Shown: piece after piece, positions 9,295 to 19,637 of the stretch | Position numbering within the stretch: position 1 is the first letter of the stretch | Layout: every line of letters starts with the position of its first letter | DNA from: a virus | Direction: 5' to 3' (one strand) | Virus record (IMG/VR): IMGVR_UViG_3300042519_004024 | Coordinates: 124,001-188,000 of that record | Length of the DNA stretch: 64,000 nucleotides | The notes under the pieces: model-generated | What the model was told of the DNA's origin: nothing | Databases searched by the model: none | Seen by the model: only the letters and a program-made list of their open reading frames with translations | Program-made: the position numbers and the translations under genes

Positions 9295-9504
9295 TTATGT
9301 ACAATTTACTAATTCAAAATACTCACATCCTGTTGAATCGATAGTTTTAACCATTAATGTATTCGCACTTGAATAGAAGGGGTTAAGTGTATAAGTTCCT
9401 CCCGTTGTACTTATTAGATAACAGTTATTTCCATATTCATCACATAGATAAATACTTAATGGTGGTGTTCCACCTGTTGTTCCTGATATAGTAATAACAC
9501 TCAT
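9295..9504 (-). CDS. Very small SprB-like domain protein
   Basis: A 69-residue single-domain protein: TISGTTGGTPPLSIYLCDEYGNNC at the start and MVKTIDSTGCEYFELVNC at the end. It is essentially one SprB-like repeat without the C-terminal FMDG tail of its two longer paralogues. Its ATG overlaps the stop of the 825-residue SprB-repeat gene by one base (TAATG), implying translational coupling, and it ends 1 bp before the next start. It may be a detached repeat from the large upstream protein. No enzymatic motif. Confidence 0.65.
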   Translation of the reverse strand: MSVITISGTTGGTPPLSIYLCDEYGNNCYLISTTGGTYTLNPFYSSANTLMVKTIDSTGCEYFELVNCT

Positions 9505-11981
9505 TATTGATAAACTAATATGAATCCATCTTCAGTCATCATAAAATAACTGTCTTCGGTTAATATTATAAATGTGTCTCCACAGTCATCTTGACAAGTC
9601 ACGTCATAATCAATTTTTAATCTTAGGTTAAAAATACAATCAGCCAATGGATCTTCATCACCATTACATTTAGAAACAATTTCAAGAGTGTTTGTCAATA
9701 AATCAACAGTATAACTTTGTATGTTTGGTATACTACTTAAAATACCTTCGATTGTTGATTGCCAAAGGGTGTCTTGTGGAATATCATTTAACGTAGTTGC
9801 AGTATAGAAAGGCACAGTGTATGTAGTATCACCGGATTGACAATCGGCGTACACTAAGAAATCACCATTTTCTGTTGTAATCGTAAATACGTCTTCAGTT
9901 AAAATAAAACACGTATCTCCCGATCCAGGACAATCGATTTCTATTTCACAACTAAACACCGCACCACTAAAACTACAACCTGAGTATCCCGAAATGATAT
10001 CAACATATCCTTCATTTAACATCTCTGAAAGTCCTCTTTTTGTCCCAACAGTTGTGGTAAAAGTACTATTACAAACATTAAATAGTTGGTAGGATGTTGG
10101 TGCGATTCCGTTACATATTATTGTAAAATATTGTATATCGTAACAACCGTTACTATCTGTTATTTCGACATAATAATTACCAGCAGATAATCCCGTAACT
10201 GTTGAACCTGTTTGTCCATTACTCCAATTATATGTGAATGTAGGTTCTCCCTGATATATAACAACCTCGGCAAATCCATCATTACCGTTTACACAATCAA
10301 CTTTTTGTATTGATGTAACTAATTGTCCGCTAGTTGTTATTGTAAATCCTGTCGATACTGCACATCCGACACTATCTGTAACCGTTATTGTATAGTTACC
10401 AGGTAATAAGTTATTATATGTTACTGCAGTTGTTGTTGTATCAATTAAAGTGTCACCATTACTTAACACATAATCTAATACACCACTATAACCACTATAC
10501 ACCTCAATATATGCAACTCCGTTTGAAACCCCACAAGTTGATCCGGTAGTTGTTGCACTTACCGTAAATTTTTGAGTAGAATTTATATTTATTGTTGTTG
10601 TATATTCACAGGCAGTTCCTGAACCTGAAATCGTTAAAACATAAGTATCATTTTGTAAATTTGTAAAATTATTAGTCTGATTTAAACTAGTGTTTTGAAT
10701 AACTTGATTTGAATTTTGTCCCGATAGTGTATAAGTATAGTATCCACCCAAACCAGCAATCTGTACGTCAATCTCACCATTATTTTGATTACAGTCTGAG
10801 TTGGTGACAATTATGTCGACTACATTAAATCCTCCTACGGGACTTAGAAACCCGCTTAATGTTGTTTCACAAAAATTAGCATCTCTTACAACTACTTGGT
10901 AGGTTCCTGCAGCTAAATTTGTTAATGTAAACGTGTTTGAAAGTGTGTATCCAACCTGCGCAGTTGATGCGGAATAATAAAAAGGTGCGGTTCCTCCTGT
11001 TAAAATATATGTTAAACTACCATCCGAAGCAAAACAAGAAGGTGTGGACGCACTTAATAATCCAATCCCTAATGGTGCCGCGTTTCCAACATATTCACTT
11101 TTTGTTAGTTCACATCCATTCGCATCAGTCACAGTACAAGTATATACTCCTTGTGTTAGTCCTGTTATTAATTGTGTTGTTTCACCATTACTCCATAAAT
11201 ACGTATAAGGCCCCGTACCCGTTAAACCTGTTACCGCTAACTTACCTTTATCAATAACACAATTTGAGGTGTTAACAACCCAAAACCCATAATCTAAAGA
11301 AGTACTTGCAGATATTATAGCATTTTCAGTGTTAGCAGTGGTACCACCTGAATCAAAAACAGTAGCATAATAAATACCACTAGGTAAACCGTTAAAATCG
11401 TATGGTAAAGTTCCTGTTGTTTCTACATCGTAAGGAACACCGTCTTGATAAAGAAGAATAGTGTATGGTGCACCTGAAGATGTTGCACTTATAGTCAAAA
11501 ATCCTGTATCTTGACCACAAGTAGTGCCCGATGCAGTAACCACATTCGCCTCAAAACATCCTGTTACATTAACATTAATATATAATTCATTATTTTGTAA
11601 ATTAAGAGTATCATTTAATCTGAACACATAAGTACCACCCGTTAATCCTGTAAATGTTATAGGTGAACTACTTGTTTGAGCGGTTAAAGTTCCCGGAATA
11701 ATATTATCAATTGTGTATGGTGCAACACCACCATATGAAGTGAAAGTTACACTACCTGTTGCTGCGGAGCAAACCCCCGTAACTTGGAATCCGTAACTAA
11801 GTGGTCCTGATGTACATGTTTGAGTACAAGTCACCCCTGTAGCAATATAAACTCCTCTTGCCGAACCGGAAAATGATTCATCTATACATATACTTTCACC
11901 AAGTGAAACACCGAATTGGTATAATCCACAACAATCAATATATTCATAAACACCATCGGTTAAACCTGATATACAAGCCAT
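9504..11981 (-). CDS. SprB-repeat tail protein
   Basis: An 825-residue protein consisting largely of about seven repeats of roughly 80 residues. Each has the pattern C-x5-G-x-(L/I/V)-x-(V/I) ... G-x-x-P(Y/F)-x-Y ... (T/N)GL-x-x-G-x-Y-x-(V/C)-x-(V/I)-x-D-x-x-GC. The clearest copies contain GPYTYLWSNGETTQ with CTVTDANGCE, and FTYNWSNGQTG with YYVEITDSNGCYD. This is the SprB repeat, characteristic of gliding and cell-surface adhesins of Bacteroidota. The C-terminal 150 residues carry two copies of a FILTEDxF ... GDFLVY-like unit. Together with the downstream small SprB-like genes this suggests a host-derived adhesion module recruited to the tail. Virion location is inferred from context. Confidence 0.8.
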   Translation of the reverse strand: MACISGLTDGVYEYIDCCGLYQFGVSLGESICIDESFSGSARGVYIATGVTCTQTCTSGPLSYGFQVTGVCSAATGSVTFTSYGGVAPYTIDNIIPGTLTAQTSSSPITFTGLTGGTYVFRLNDTLNLQNNELYINVNVTGCFEANVVTASGTTCGQDTGFLTISATSSGAPYTILLYQDGVPYDVETTGTLPYDFNGLPSGIYYATVFDSGGTTANTENAIISASTSLDYGFWVVNTSNCVIDKGKLAVTGLTGTGPYTYLWSNGETTQLITGLTQGVYTCTVTDANGCELTKSEYVGNAAPLGIGLLSASTPSCFASDGSLTYILTGGTAPFYYSASTAQVGYTLSNTFTLTNLAAGTYQVVVRDANFCETTLSGFLSPVGGFNVVDIIVTNSDCNQNNGEIDVQIAGLGGYYTYTLSGQNSNQVIQNTSLNQTNNFTNLQNDTYVLTISGSGTACEYTTTININSTQKFTVSATTTGSTCGVSNGVAYIEVYSGYSGVLDYVLSNGDTLIDTTTTAVTYNNLLPGNYTITVTDSVGCAVSTGFTITTSGQLVTSIQKVDCVNGNDGFAEVVIYQGEPTFTYNWSNGQTGSTVTGLSAGNYYVEITDSNGCYDIQYFTIICNGIAPTSYQLFNVCNSTFTTTVGTKRGLSEMLNEGYVDIISGYSGCSFSGAVFSCEIEIDCPGSGDTCFILTEDVFTITTENGDFLVYADCQSGDTTYTVPFYTATTLNDIPQDTLWQSTIEGILSSIPNIQSYTVDLLTNTLEIVSKCNGDEDPLADCIFNLRLKIDYDVTCQDDCGDTFIILTEDSYFMMTEDGFILVYQ

Positions 11982-12012
11982 ATTATTTTTTTTTAATTTA
12001 TATTTTTATTTA

Positions 12013-14964
12013 TCATGGTGTTACCGATTGGGTACAATTAATTTGTAAATCAACACCGATATTTAAATAAAGTGTTTTATTTGTAAAATTATCATAACAC
12101 GTAGAATTACTAACAATTAGTGTACTTCCCGCAAAATAATAATTAAGTCCATAATTATATAACCCCACCAAATATGTATTTGCCGCATTTGAAAAATCAG
12201 TGAGTGTCGGATATCCGGATATTCCGTATCCCGTATAAAACTGTTCTTGTATCAATACTTGAGAATCTAATCGACAATCAATATACCAATTAGTAACAAT
12301 ACTATTCAAATCACAATCACTTTGTGTAAAACCACTATTAGTTAACACATTGTTTAGTGCAAAGTTTAAAACTGCTGCCGGATCAACTTTAGTCTCACAT
12401 TTTAGTGTTTGATCAATACAATCATAACTAAACGGTTCACCATTATATGTACAAGGAATACAGGCAACAGGTATAAACGCACAACCTCTTTGTCTTCTCC
12501 AAACAAATTTTTGTCTGTGGAAAATAGAATTTTCCATCTTTTGTCCTGTTAACCATAATGTTGTTCCAGGTACCACTTGTTCTAAAAGTCTTTGCCAATG
12601 ATCCCCTAATCCTAAAGTATAGTCAATCATCTTTTGGTAAGTAAATTTATTAGAAGGTATGCCCACTGTTTGTTCAGACTCTAAATACCTCCAATAAACT
12701 GACTGTAGTGTTGGGTATCCTCCTGTTTTACCATCAAATATTGTTTGTCTATTTCTTACATTAATAAAATTATTATAGAAACTTTGAGCGAACTCAAAGA
12801 ATGTTTTTTCTTTTGGTTTTGGATTAATAAAAGTCCAATCCACGTTTCCTGGGTAAGGGTATGGTGCGGTTAATCCTGAATTTGGTATTGGGTAATTATA
12901 CTTAACGGACATATCCCAAATGTCATAAGTAATACCTTGCCCCATATTAACATATACCTCAATATTTTTTGAATTAATAATTAACCTATCGTCACTAACA
13001 GTATAGTCAACACCATTAAAATTAGAATTATCTTTTCTATTTCCAATGTCATTAACCGCCCAAGATTTTTGGTTGTCATTTATTTTTGTTAGAGTATATC
13101 CTTCAGCAATGTCAGGAAAATCTCTAAATCTATCCATATATTCCTGTCCATAACTAAACGGTTTTAATGATGATATTAGATATGGATTTGTTGGATTAAA
13201 CGATGAATTGGCTGAATCCGCCACTTCAGGTGAACGATGTTTTGGGCTTTTTTCAAACCACCCAGCACCTTTTTGAAAAAAGTTATCGTCTGTAGTTGCA
13301 GGACTTTGTGGGTAACCGTCGGCACCAATACCATAATCTTCAAGTGTTGTTGATATTAAATTTATAACTCCACTCGTAGTGTATCCAGTATATATGTTAC
13401 CCATAATACTAAATGTATTTGCCGGATCTAACACAGGTGTTTCTACATATGAGGTACCTCCCGATATCTGACAATATTTTTCATAAAATTCATTATAGTT
13501 AATTTTGGTGTCCGCCAAATACACCACCTCATTAAATTCAAGTAATGCTTCAGGAGCACCAACAAATCTCATTATATATTCTAATGATTGTCTAGTCCCT
13601 TTTGTTCTAAACATATAAGCCGAATTTAATATTATATTTCTATAATATTCATAATTTAACTCTGTTGGTGTTGATGATACCGCCTGTCCCGGAAAAACTT
13701 GTTTTGCGTTAGGATCAAACACCGCATTAACAAAACTTTCATTTGTTATTGGTGAAATGTCCGAATTAATCCCTAAAGTTTGTGCTAAATTTGTTAATAA
13801 TTGTGATGGTATATCATTACCGACTTGGTAATTAACTGAATTCATGTATGCTAACGCATCTATAAATTTTTTAACTTCGTCAAAACTTCTACCGTAAATT
13901 TGTAATACTTTTTCTATTTTTTGATCCGAAGTATCAAATTCCTTAAAAGAACCTGTAATTAAAAAACGACTTATTAAGTCTGTTTTATATTCATCTAATT
14001 TTTCAGCAATTGATTGTATATCTGAAAGATATTTTTCAAACTTAGATCCATTAATATTTAAATTCCAATATTTGTCTAAAGGCCAAGTAACGGTTTTACT
14101 AAATAGTGTATATTTACCAGCTGAATCATAATCAGGGTAAGTAAATTTGGCACTATATTTAGGAAAAACATAACGATTTAATAAAAAATCTTCAACCTCA
14201 TCAAAATTATTTAAAAACTCTTTTTCTGTAACTTCATTATTAGGTTTAATAACTAAATTAAATGTTGATGCTGATTGTTCAGGAAACATTTCACCTTTAA
14301 CTGTTACGGTTAAAGTTCCTCCTGTCATATTCTCAACAGGAATCATATCTGTTATTTGATATTCAGTACTAAGATCCCTAAAATATACCGCATAATCTTC
14401 AAAATTATTAGTCATGTCACGATAAGGACTAACAGGTATTGGTCTTGTTGATACATTTCTCGCAGCATTATCAGAATAATCAATACTGAATGGGTTATAA
14501 ATTAAACCACTATCAATATCAAAAGTCGTTTCATCATTTTTTCTGTCGTACGTAATATTATATGCAGTGTTACCTGTATATAAACCTGAAGCTTGTCTTG
14601 GGTAGACTTCTAATCCGGCAGGAAAATAATTAATTATTTTTATTATGGATGTTGACAATCTTTTTTGTAATGATCCATATAATGAAAAACTTGTTATTTC
14701 AGAGATATCAAAATTAGGATAAACCTTAAAAGTTTTTTCAATAATTTTTTTTATTTCTTGTATATTATCAATTTTAAGATTCTCTAAAGTATAAGGATTA
14801 GAGAATACGCCGGTATCAAACTTTCTATTTGTTTTTTCGTATATAGCACTTGTAAACTCAAAGTTACCCTGCGTCAAACCACCCCCATCAACAATCTGAA
14901 GTCCTACTATATTATCGGAAAAGGTTTTTACTCCTCCAGGTGGGAAAAAAATTTTATTTGCCAT
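12013..14964 (-). CDS. Large baseplate/tail structural protein, unrecognised family
   Basis: A 983-residue protein starting MANKIFFPPGGV. It is a mixed alpha/beta sequence with long aromatic-rich stretches; the segment around residues 425-470 (EYYRNIILNSAYMFRTKGTR, then YIMRFVGAPE) is strikingly regular. The region around 815-850 is Cys-rich (CAFIPVACIPCTYNGE and following). It starts at the stop of the 302-residue gene (TAATG coupling) and belongs to the run of genes following gp6/gp25, where T4 places peripheral wedge proteins (gp7, gp8, gp10). I therefore infer a baseplate wedge or peripheral role, but cannot assign a named T4 counterpart. No enzymatic motif seen. Confidence 0.55.
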   Translation of the reverse strand: MANKIFFPPGGVKTFSDNIVGLQIVDGGGLTQGNFEFTSAIYEKTNRKFDTGVFSNPYTLENLKIDNIQEIKKIIEKTFKVYPNFDISEITSFSLYGSLQKRLSTSIIKIINYFPAGLEVYPRQASGLYTGNTAYNITYDRKNDETTFDIDSGLIYNPFSIDYSDNAARNVSTRPIPVSPYRDMTNNFEDYAVYFRDLSTEYQITDMIPVENMTGGTLTVTVKGEMFPEQSASTFNLVIKPNNEVTEKEFLNNFDEVEDFLLNRYVFPKYSAKFTYPDYDSAGKYTLFSKTVTWPLDKYWNLNINGSKFEKYLSDIQSIAEKLDEYKTDLISRFLITGSFKEFDTSDQKIEKVLQIYGRSFDEVKKFIDALAYMNSVNYQVGNDIPSQLLTNLAQTLGINSDISPITNESFVNAVFDPNAKQVFPGQAVSSTPTELNYEYYRNIILNSAYMFRTKGTRQSLEYIMRFVGAPEALLEFNEVVYLADTKINYNEFYEKYCQISGGTSYVETPVLDPANTFSIMGNIYTGYTTSGVINLISTTLEDYGIGADGYPQSPATTDDNFFQKGAGWFEKSPKHRSPEVADSANSSFNPTNPYLISSLKPFSYGQEYMDRFRDFPDIAEGYTLTKINDNQKSWAVNDIGNRKDNSNFNGVDYTVSDDRLIINSKNIEVYVNMGQGITYDIWDMSVKYNYPIPNSGLTAPYPYPGNVDWTFINPKPKEKTFFEFAQSFYNNFINVRNRQTIFDGKTGGYPTLQSVYWRYLESEQTVGIPSNKFTYQKMIDYTLGLGDHWQRLLEQVVPGTTLWLTGQKMENSIFHRQKFVWRRQRGCAFIPVACIPCTYNGEPFSYDCIDQTLKCETKVDPAAVLNFALNNVLTNSGFTQSDCDLNSIVTNWYIDCRLDSQVLIQEQFYTGYGISGYPTLTDFSNAANTYLVGLYNYGLNYYFAGSTLIVSNSTCYDNFTNKTLYLNIGVDLQINCTQSVTP

Positions 14965-15872
14965 TAACTAATAATATTTGTGAAATTTTTACTAAAGTCT
15001 ATATTATTACCTCTATCTTGTCTAACCTCATAAAGTAACTCATTAAAGTTATCTCTAACCTCAAATAAGTTGTATTGTTTGTATATATTACCTCCACTAT
15101 CGTATAACGTGTAAATACCATCTTCAATACTCTTAGTTTGATTACCGTAAAGTGCGATTGCAATTGTATCTAAATCGTAATCCGCCATTTGTATATCTAT
15201 GGTTATTGGGTTAAAAAATGTGTTAGTAACAATAATATTTTGATTTGGTTGCCCAATAAAAGGTGTTGCGTTTGGTTTATTTGTTGGTGATGATGATGGT
15301 GATAAAGTACAAAATACTAAATCACTTCCTCCATCAACATATCTATATCTTATACTTTTCTGTGATGAATTAACTTGTTCAGTCACTACAGGTTCACAAA
15401 AAAATGATGAGGTTACTATTCTATAAAAATTAGGTATTTTTGTACCGTCTTGATTTAGGTATTCAACTCTATACCCAACAAGTCCTTGGTTTGTAAATTT
15501 ATTTCTAAATTGTGATGGTACCTGATTGATGTCTATTACGATACCTTTAACATTAGGTAGTGCAGATAAAATCCCACAATCACTAATAGTTGTTCTTATT
15601 TCTGCAGGACGTAAATAAACAGTATAAATTCCTTTTTTATTAAATTCCGATGCCGGTAATTTTAAACTATACAATCCACCTAATATTTCAACATTGGCAT
15701 TTCCACCTGTATTTGAGTTGTGAAAATACGGTGTTAAAATACTTCTTGAATTTAATTTTTTTAATAGAAAGTTATCTGTAACATCTCTTGATACGGTATA
15801 ATGTAATATTATATCAACGTCGTCAGGTGATACGTCAGCGGGTCTAACAATTCCATAAGTTCCTAATGCCAT
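14964..15872 (-). CDS. Putative baseplate-associated structural protein
   Basis: A 302-residue protein, mainly beta, beginning MALGTYGIVRPADVSPDDVDI. It contains a fairly regular domain with GLYSLKLPASEFNKKGIYTVYLRPAE (written here as two overlapping parts, GLYSLKLPASEF and NKKGIYTVYLRPAE) and a Ser/Pro linker (LSPSSSPTNKP) near residue 195. Then follows a second domain ending NFTNIIS. No family recognised. It is translationally coupled (TAATG) to the following 983-residue gene, so the two products may act in one complex. A TATTTATA octamer lies 10 bp upstream of the start, which may begin a new transcript within the baseplate cluster. Confidence 0.5.
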   Translation of the reverse strand: MALGTYGIVRPADVSPDDVDIILHYTVSRDVTDNFLLKKLNSRSILTPYFHNSNTGGNANVEILGGLYSLKLPASEFNKKGIYTVYLRPAEIRTTISDCGILSALPNVKGIVIDINQVPSQFRNKFTNQGLVGYRVEYLNQDGTKIPNFYRIVTSSFFCEPVVTEQVNSSQKSIRYRYVDGGSDLVFCTLSPSSSPTNKPNATPFIGQPNQNIIVTNTFFNPITIDIQMADYDLDTIAIALYGNQTKSIEDGIYTLYDSGGNIYKQYNLFEVRDNFNELLYEVRQDRGNNIDFSKNFTNIIS

Positions 15873-15882
15873 TTTTTTATTT

Positions 15883-15890
15883 TATAAATA
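15883..15890 (-). promoter_or_regulatory. TATTTATA octamer upstream of the 302-residue gene
   Basis: Exact octamer, 10 bases before the ATG at 15872, in the only gap inside the otherwise overlapping 12013-19637 run. Confidence 0.5.
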
Positions 15891-15905
15891 GTTTATATTG
15901 TTTTT

Positions 15906-17048
15906 TTATGTTGTCTTTATTCTATAATATCCATAACCATATCTTACAAGGTCACCAATATTATCCACCTCACCCAATCTTTGTAATGGTTCAAATGCTG
16001 AATATTTACCCCTCTCTATATAGACATCTGTTTGTATTTCTGGTGACATAACAAAATCAAGTAAGTACTCATTTTTTGTCATGGCAGATGCAACAATATC
16101 ATTTGACGTAATACCACTACTATTAACAATATAAAAAGTTTTACCATTAACTAAATCATAATAATTAACATTATTGATTGTGTAAGCAGTAAAATCAGGA
16201 GTAATAGAATCAACTTGCCCAAACACTTGATTATTTTTATTAAACACGTAACCAACCGTATATGGTGTTGGTCCCCATCTTTTTAAATCTTGTAACCTCG
16301 AACTTGTAAATCCTGAAATAGGGAATGGTACTGTTGTAAAGTTACTTGATATCTGATATGGTATATTATTTTGTGCGTCACCATCAAAAATATAGTTATA
16401 TGATACAGGAATATTAGCCCAATTACCTTGTTGTGGTATAAATGTTATTGTTCCTTGTGGGTTAGTAACTACTGCAGGTACTAAAGGTATGGTAATCGGT
16501 TTTTGAATTATTGTCACACCCCAAGGGTTGCTACCAGATAATGAAATAGTATAATTACCGGCAGATGAGTATGTATGATTTAAGGATGTTGTTGTTAATG
16601 GTTGTGAAAACCCATCGCCCCAATCAACACTATATGTTGTAAAATCTAAATAACTTACAGTAAAATCACCAGAAGTATTAAATAACGTTACTTCATACGT
16701 ATTCAATATATTTGTACCTGAAAATAAAAAATTAGTTACAATATCTTTTTGTAACATTAATCCATCAAATTCAGAATAAAAACCAATATCATTATATGTT
16801 TGTGTAAATACAACAGGTATTGTTAACCCTGTCAATAAAGAGTCTCCGTTTGTTCCTCCACTTAATATGTAAGACATACCTGAGTACACATATATTGAGT
16901 CGGTTCTAAATAATTGGTTGGGTGTTGCCACGTCTAAACATGGTTGTTCTTCATAGTTATACCCCGTATCTGCGGTGTACACAAAACCAAATAAATCTAA
17001 TGAAAGATTTTCAGGTGAAATTAAAACACTATATTTTTCAGCTTCCAT
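15906..17048 (-). CDS. PKD-domain virion protein
   Basis: A 380-residue protein with a clear PKD domain at about residues 117-185: VDWGDG (141-146) followed by HTYSSAGNYTISLSG (158-172), the classic W-G-D-G and (H/Y)-x-Y-x-x-x-G-x-Y-x-(I/V) marks of this Ig-like fold. PKD domains are common in Bacteroidota surface proteins and usually mediate binding or act as spacers. The flanking regions are beta-rich and unrecognised. The ATG overlaps the stop of the 281-residue gene by one base (TAATG). It forms part of the continuous baseplate/tail operon. Role inferred: an exposed baseplate or fibre-attachment component. Confidence 0.6.
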   Translation of the reverse strand: MEAEKYSVLISPENLSLDLFGFVYTADTGYNYEEQPCLDVATPNQLFRTDSIYVYSGMSYILSGGTNGDSLLTGLTIPVVFTQTYNDIGFYSEFDGLMLQKDIVTNFLFSGTNILNTYEVTLFNTSGDFTVSYLDFTTYSVDWGDGFSQPLTTTSLNHTYSSAGNYTISLSGSNPWGVTIIQKPITIPLVPAVVTNPQGTITFIPQQGNWANIPVSYNYIFDGDAQNNIPYQISSNFTTVPFPISGFTSSRLQDLKRWGPTPYTVGYVFNKNNQVFGQVDSITPDFTAYTINNVNYYDLVNGKTFYIVNSSGITSNDIVASAMTKNEYLLDFVMSPEIQTDVYIERGKYSAFEPLQRLGEVDNIGDLVRYGYGYYRIKTT

Positions 17049-17893
17049 TATGGGTTAACGTATTCATACCACATTATAGCTTCAGAGGCTAAAGGACCAA
17101 CACCAACTCTTGATGTTGCAGGATATTCTCTATAAATTTTATATTCATATGTTAAATAATTAAAATCTACTTTATAATAAAAGAAGTCGGCTTTGTCAAA
17201 ATTGTAAACATTAGGTCCAACTAATGACGATTGTGGTGTATTCATCATTCTAATAAATTGTCCTTTTTTTGCATTAAAAAATTTAGCACTCATATAAAAA
17301 GTCGTGTTAGTTAAATATGATGGATTTTTTAACCAATAAAAAAAGAAACCTTCTTTATCGGCACCAACATAGTCAAGTAAATATTTAGGTTTTTTAACAT
17401 CAACTTGTGTTGGGTTTAAAATTGGTCCAATAAAACCTGGTTCTTTTAACCCTTGTTGTGTTGGTAACACAACTGAGAATAATATCTTTTGATTTTCAGA
17501 ATTTTTAGTATCATAAAAATCTAATTTAAAAAAACTACCTTTAAATGAGTTTGCAAAATAATAAATTTCACTATCGGTAAATGTCGCATATTGATAATCG
17601 TCTAACCAATTTGTTGCCGTTGGTGGTGTTGTAATTAAGTCTGTGGGTGCGGTTGGGTCGAAAAAATTAAACTGATAATAAATTTCTGTCTTATCTTGAT
17701 TTAAATCCCATGGTGCGTGTGCAAATTTTGTAGTTTCAAAATCATCAATACCGTTTATCGCTTTTTTTACAACATCAGCTTCATATTCTTCAACACCCAT
17801 ATCTCTACCTTCATTATCAAATGAAAGTTCAACAGGTATGATGATGTCTCTATCATTAACGTTAAGATTAAATCTATAATAATTATTATTCAC
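17048..17893 (-). CDS. Hypothetical structural protein
   Basis: A 281-residue protein of unknown family. It begins with a region rich in acidic and Asn residues and contains aromatic-rich beta segments such as WLDDYQYATFTDSEIYYFAN and FFYWLKNPSYLTNTTFYMSA. Cys is absent. It overlaps the end of the 583-residue gene by 8 bp and is coupled to the next gene by a one-base overlap, so translation of all three is probably linked. Its place in the gp25-gp6-downstream cluster argues for a baseplate role; nothing in the sequence argues for an enzyme. Confidence 0.45.
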   Translation of the reverse strand: MNNNYYRFNLNVNDRDIIIPVELSFDNEGRDMGVEEYEADVVKKAINGIDDFETTKFAHAPWDLNQDKTEIYYQFNFFDPTAPTDLITTPPTATNWLDDYQYATFTDSEIYYFANSFKGSFFKLDFYDTKNSENQKILFSVVLPTQQGLKEPGFIGPILNPTQVDVKKPKYLLDYVGADKEGFFFYWLKNPSYLTNTTFYMSAKFFNAKKGQFIRMMNTPQSSLVGPNVYNFDKADFFYYKVDFNYLTYEYKIYREYPATSRVGVGPLASEAIMWYEYVNP

Positions 17894-19637
17894 AATCGTC
17901 GTTAGTTGGTTCGTTTATTAGGTTTGTTGTTACAATATTTGTTCGTTTTATTGGTTTTTGTAAAAATAGAATGTTATTAAATGGGTAGTGTGATCCATTT
18001 ATAAAAGGATAATCAACCCCTAACCCATCAGCATCTATGTAACCGTATGTGTAAATGTCCCTCCATATGAAAGTTTCATTATACTGTGAATACCAAGCAT
18101 AATTAGGTATATTGTCCACCGCACCTTTATTTCCATATTCTAAATAATCACTAAAAACCCTAATAGGTACTGGATAATGTGGTTCATATGCGTATCCACT
18201 AGGTAAAGTTAATGGTGAGTTATCTAAAAAATAAATAGGGTTAAATGAGTATTTGTGATATAAAGGTGAGATAACATACTCTTTTTGTTCCATATAATTA
18301 TATTCACAAAAATCACCCTTAATAACATCACCTATAGATAAGAATGAGTTATAATAAAAATATTGCCCACTACCGGTAGGGTACTCATATGTAGATAAAG
18401 GAATATTATCTTTATTTAATACGGATGTATGATCCCACCAGTTATCTACGTTGTTTCTTTGGAAATTAAATCCCCAACCAACATCTAAACCAACAACATT
18501 ACCGTTTTGGTTTGTTGCGGGTGGATTAAACCAACCCATATACCCTCTTTCTATGATAGTAACAAATAAATCAGTTACAGGTTTACCGTTATTATCTACC
18601 AATGGTTTTATATTTATGTCTCTATCAAACGTATAACTAAAAGTTTTTGATCCGTCCTTCACAGAAACTCTTTGTACTTGGTTTGGTGTTAATGCCGAAT
18701 ATTCCAATTTTGATTTAATAGGAAACGGATTTGTTTCAAACCCAGCCTGTGTTATGTTAACGTCTTCAACATTAGTTAATAGTTTATGTAATCTAACATA
18801 ATATTTTGATTTTGTTTCTCCACTGTTTTGTAAATTAGCAATCCTTTTAAAATTACCGTAAGTACCTGTAGCCACTTGTGTGGTTGGGAACTTCAAATCA
18901 TATATACTAAAAACTGTTTCTTCTGATCCGTAAGATCCATTACCAACACCGTAAACTTCAAAGATATTTCTACCCCCTAAACCTGAAGGGTTTGTTGGTA
19001 TAGATATTTCCACATTTTCTCCGGGTTTTAAATTATGTCTTGTTCCACAATTAAAATATACCAATGATTTACCATTAAAAGATGAGGTATCAATTACAAA
19101 TGGAATACCGTCAGACGCTATAAAATTATTAGTGACGTTAAACACTTCACTTGTATAAGCCATACTTTGTTGTGTATCACTACTAAAAGCGTATGTTAAA
19201 TAAACTGCCCAATTATATGTTGTTGAACTTTTTGCAACAAAAGGAACATGCCCTGTAATCCCCTTATTTCTAATAAAAGTAAACTCTTCAAATTGTGGGT
19301 AACCTTCCCAAGCAACCGAAGGGTTTGGTGGTGTGTTTGATGTCGCATTTGCGATAGCATTTGTATAATAAAGATCATCCCTATAAGGTGTGTAAGTTGT
19401 TTTACCGCTAACAGTATTATTAAATACATTTACTATTTTACCTGAAACCCTAAACTCTCCACTCTCTTGTCTTTCTTGATTAAATAATTCTTCTTGGTTT
19501 ATAGTTACCGACCTATCCCCCTCAACCATGGTTCTTCTATCACCAATTAATGGTGGTTGAATCCAAACGTCTTTGTCTGTATTGGATGCGTATCGTTTTG
19601 AACCTAAAACTATTAATATTTCATTTTCATTAGACAT
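17886..19637 (-). CDS. Putative baseplate/tail protein
   Basis: A 583-residue protein, unrecognised. It is rich in aromatic, Pro and Asn residues, with many beta-strand-like stretches (for example SLVYFNCGTRHNLKPGENVEI). The C-terminal third is particularly Tyr/Pro-rich (YAYEPHYPVPIRVFSDYLEYG). Both ends overlap neighbours by 8 bp. This size and composition match large virion proteins, and its strict packing between the 1670- and 281-residue genes implies co-expression with them. No catalytic motif, signal peptide or coiled coil is visible. Confidence 0.45.
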   Translation of the reverse strand: MSNENEILIVLGSKRYASNTDKDVWIQPPLIGDRRTMVEGDRSVTINQEELFNQERQESGEFRVSGKIVNVFNNTVSGKTTYTPYRDDLYYTNAIANATSNTPPNPSVAWEGYPQFEEFTFIRNKGITGHVPFVAKSSTTYNWAVYLTYAFSSDTQQSMAYTSEVFNVTNNFIASDGIPFVIDTSSFNGKSLVYFNCGTRHNLKPGENVEISIPTNPSGLGGRNIFEVYGVGNGSYGSEETVFSIYDLKFPTTQVATGTYGNFKRIANLQNSGETKSKYYVRLHKLLTNVEDVNITQAGFETNPFPIKSKLEYSALTPNQVQRVSVKDGSKTFSYTFDRDINIKPLVDNNGKPVTDLFVTIIERGYMGWFNPPATNQNGNVVGLDVGWGFNFQRNNVDNWWDHTSVLNKDNIPLSTYEYPTGSGQYFYYNSFLSIGDVIKGDFCEYNYMEQKEYVISPLYHKYSFNPIYFLDNSPLTLPSGYAYEPHYPVPIRVFSDYLEYGNKGAVDNIPNYAWYSQYNETFIWRDIYTYGYIDADGLGVDYPFINGSHYPFNNILFLQKPIKRTNIVTTNLINEPTNDDCE

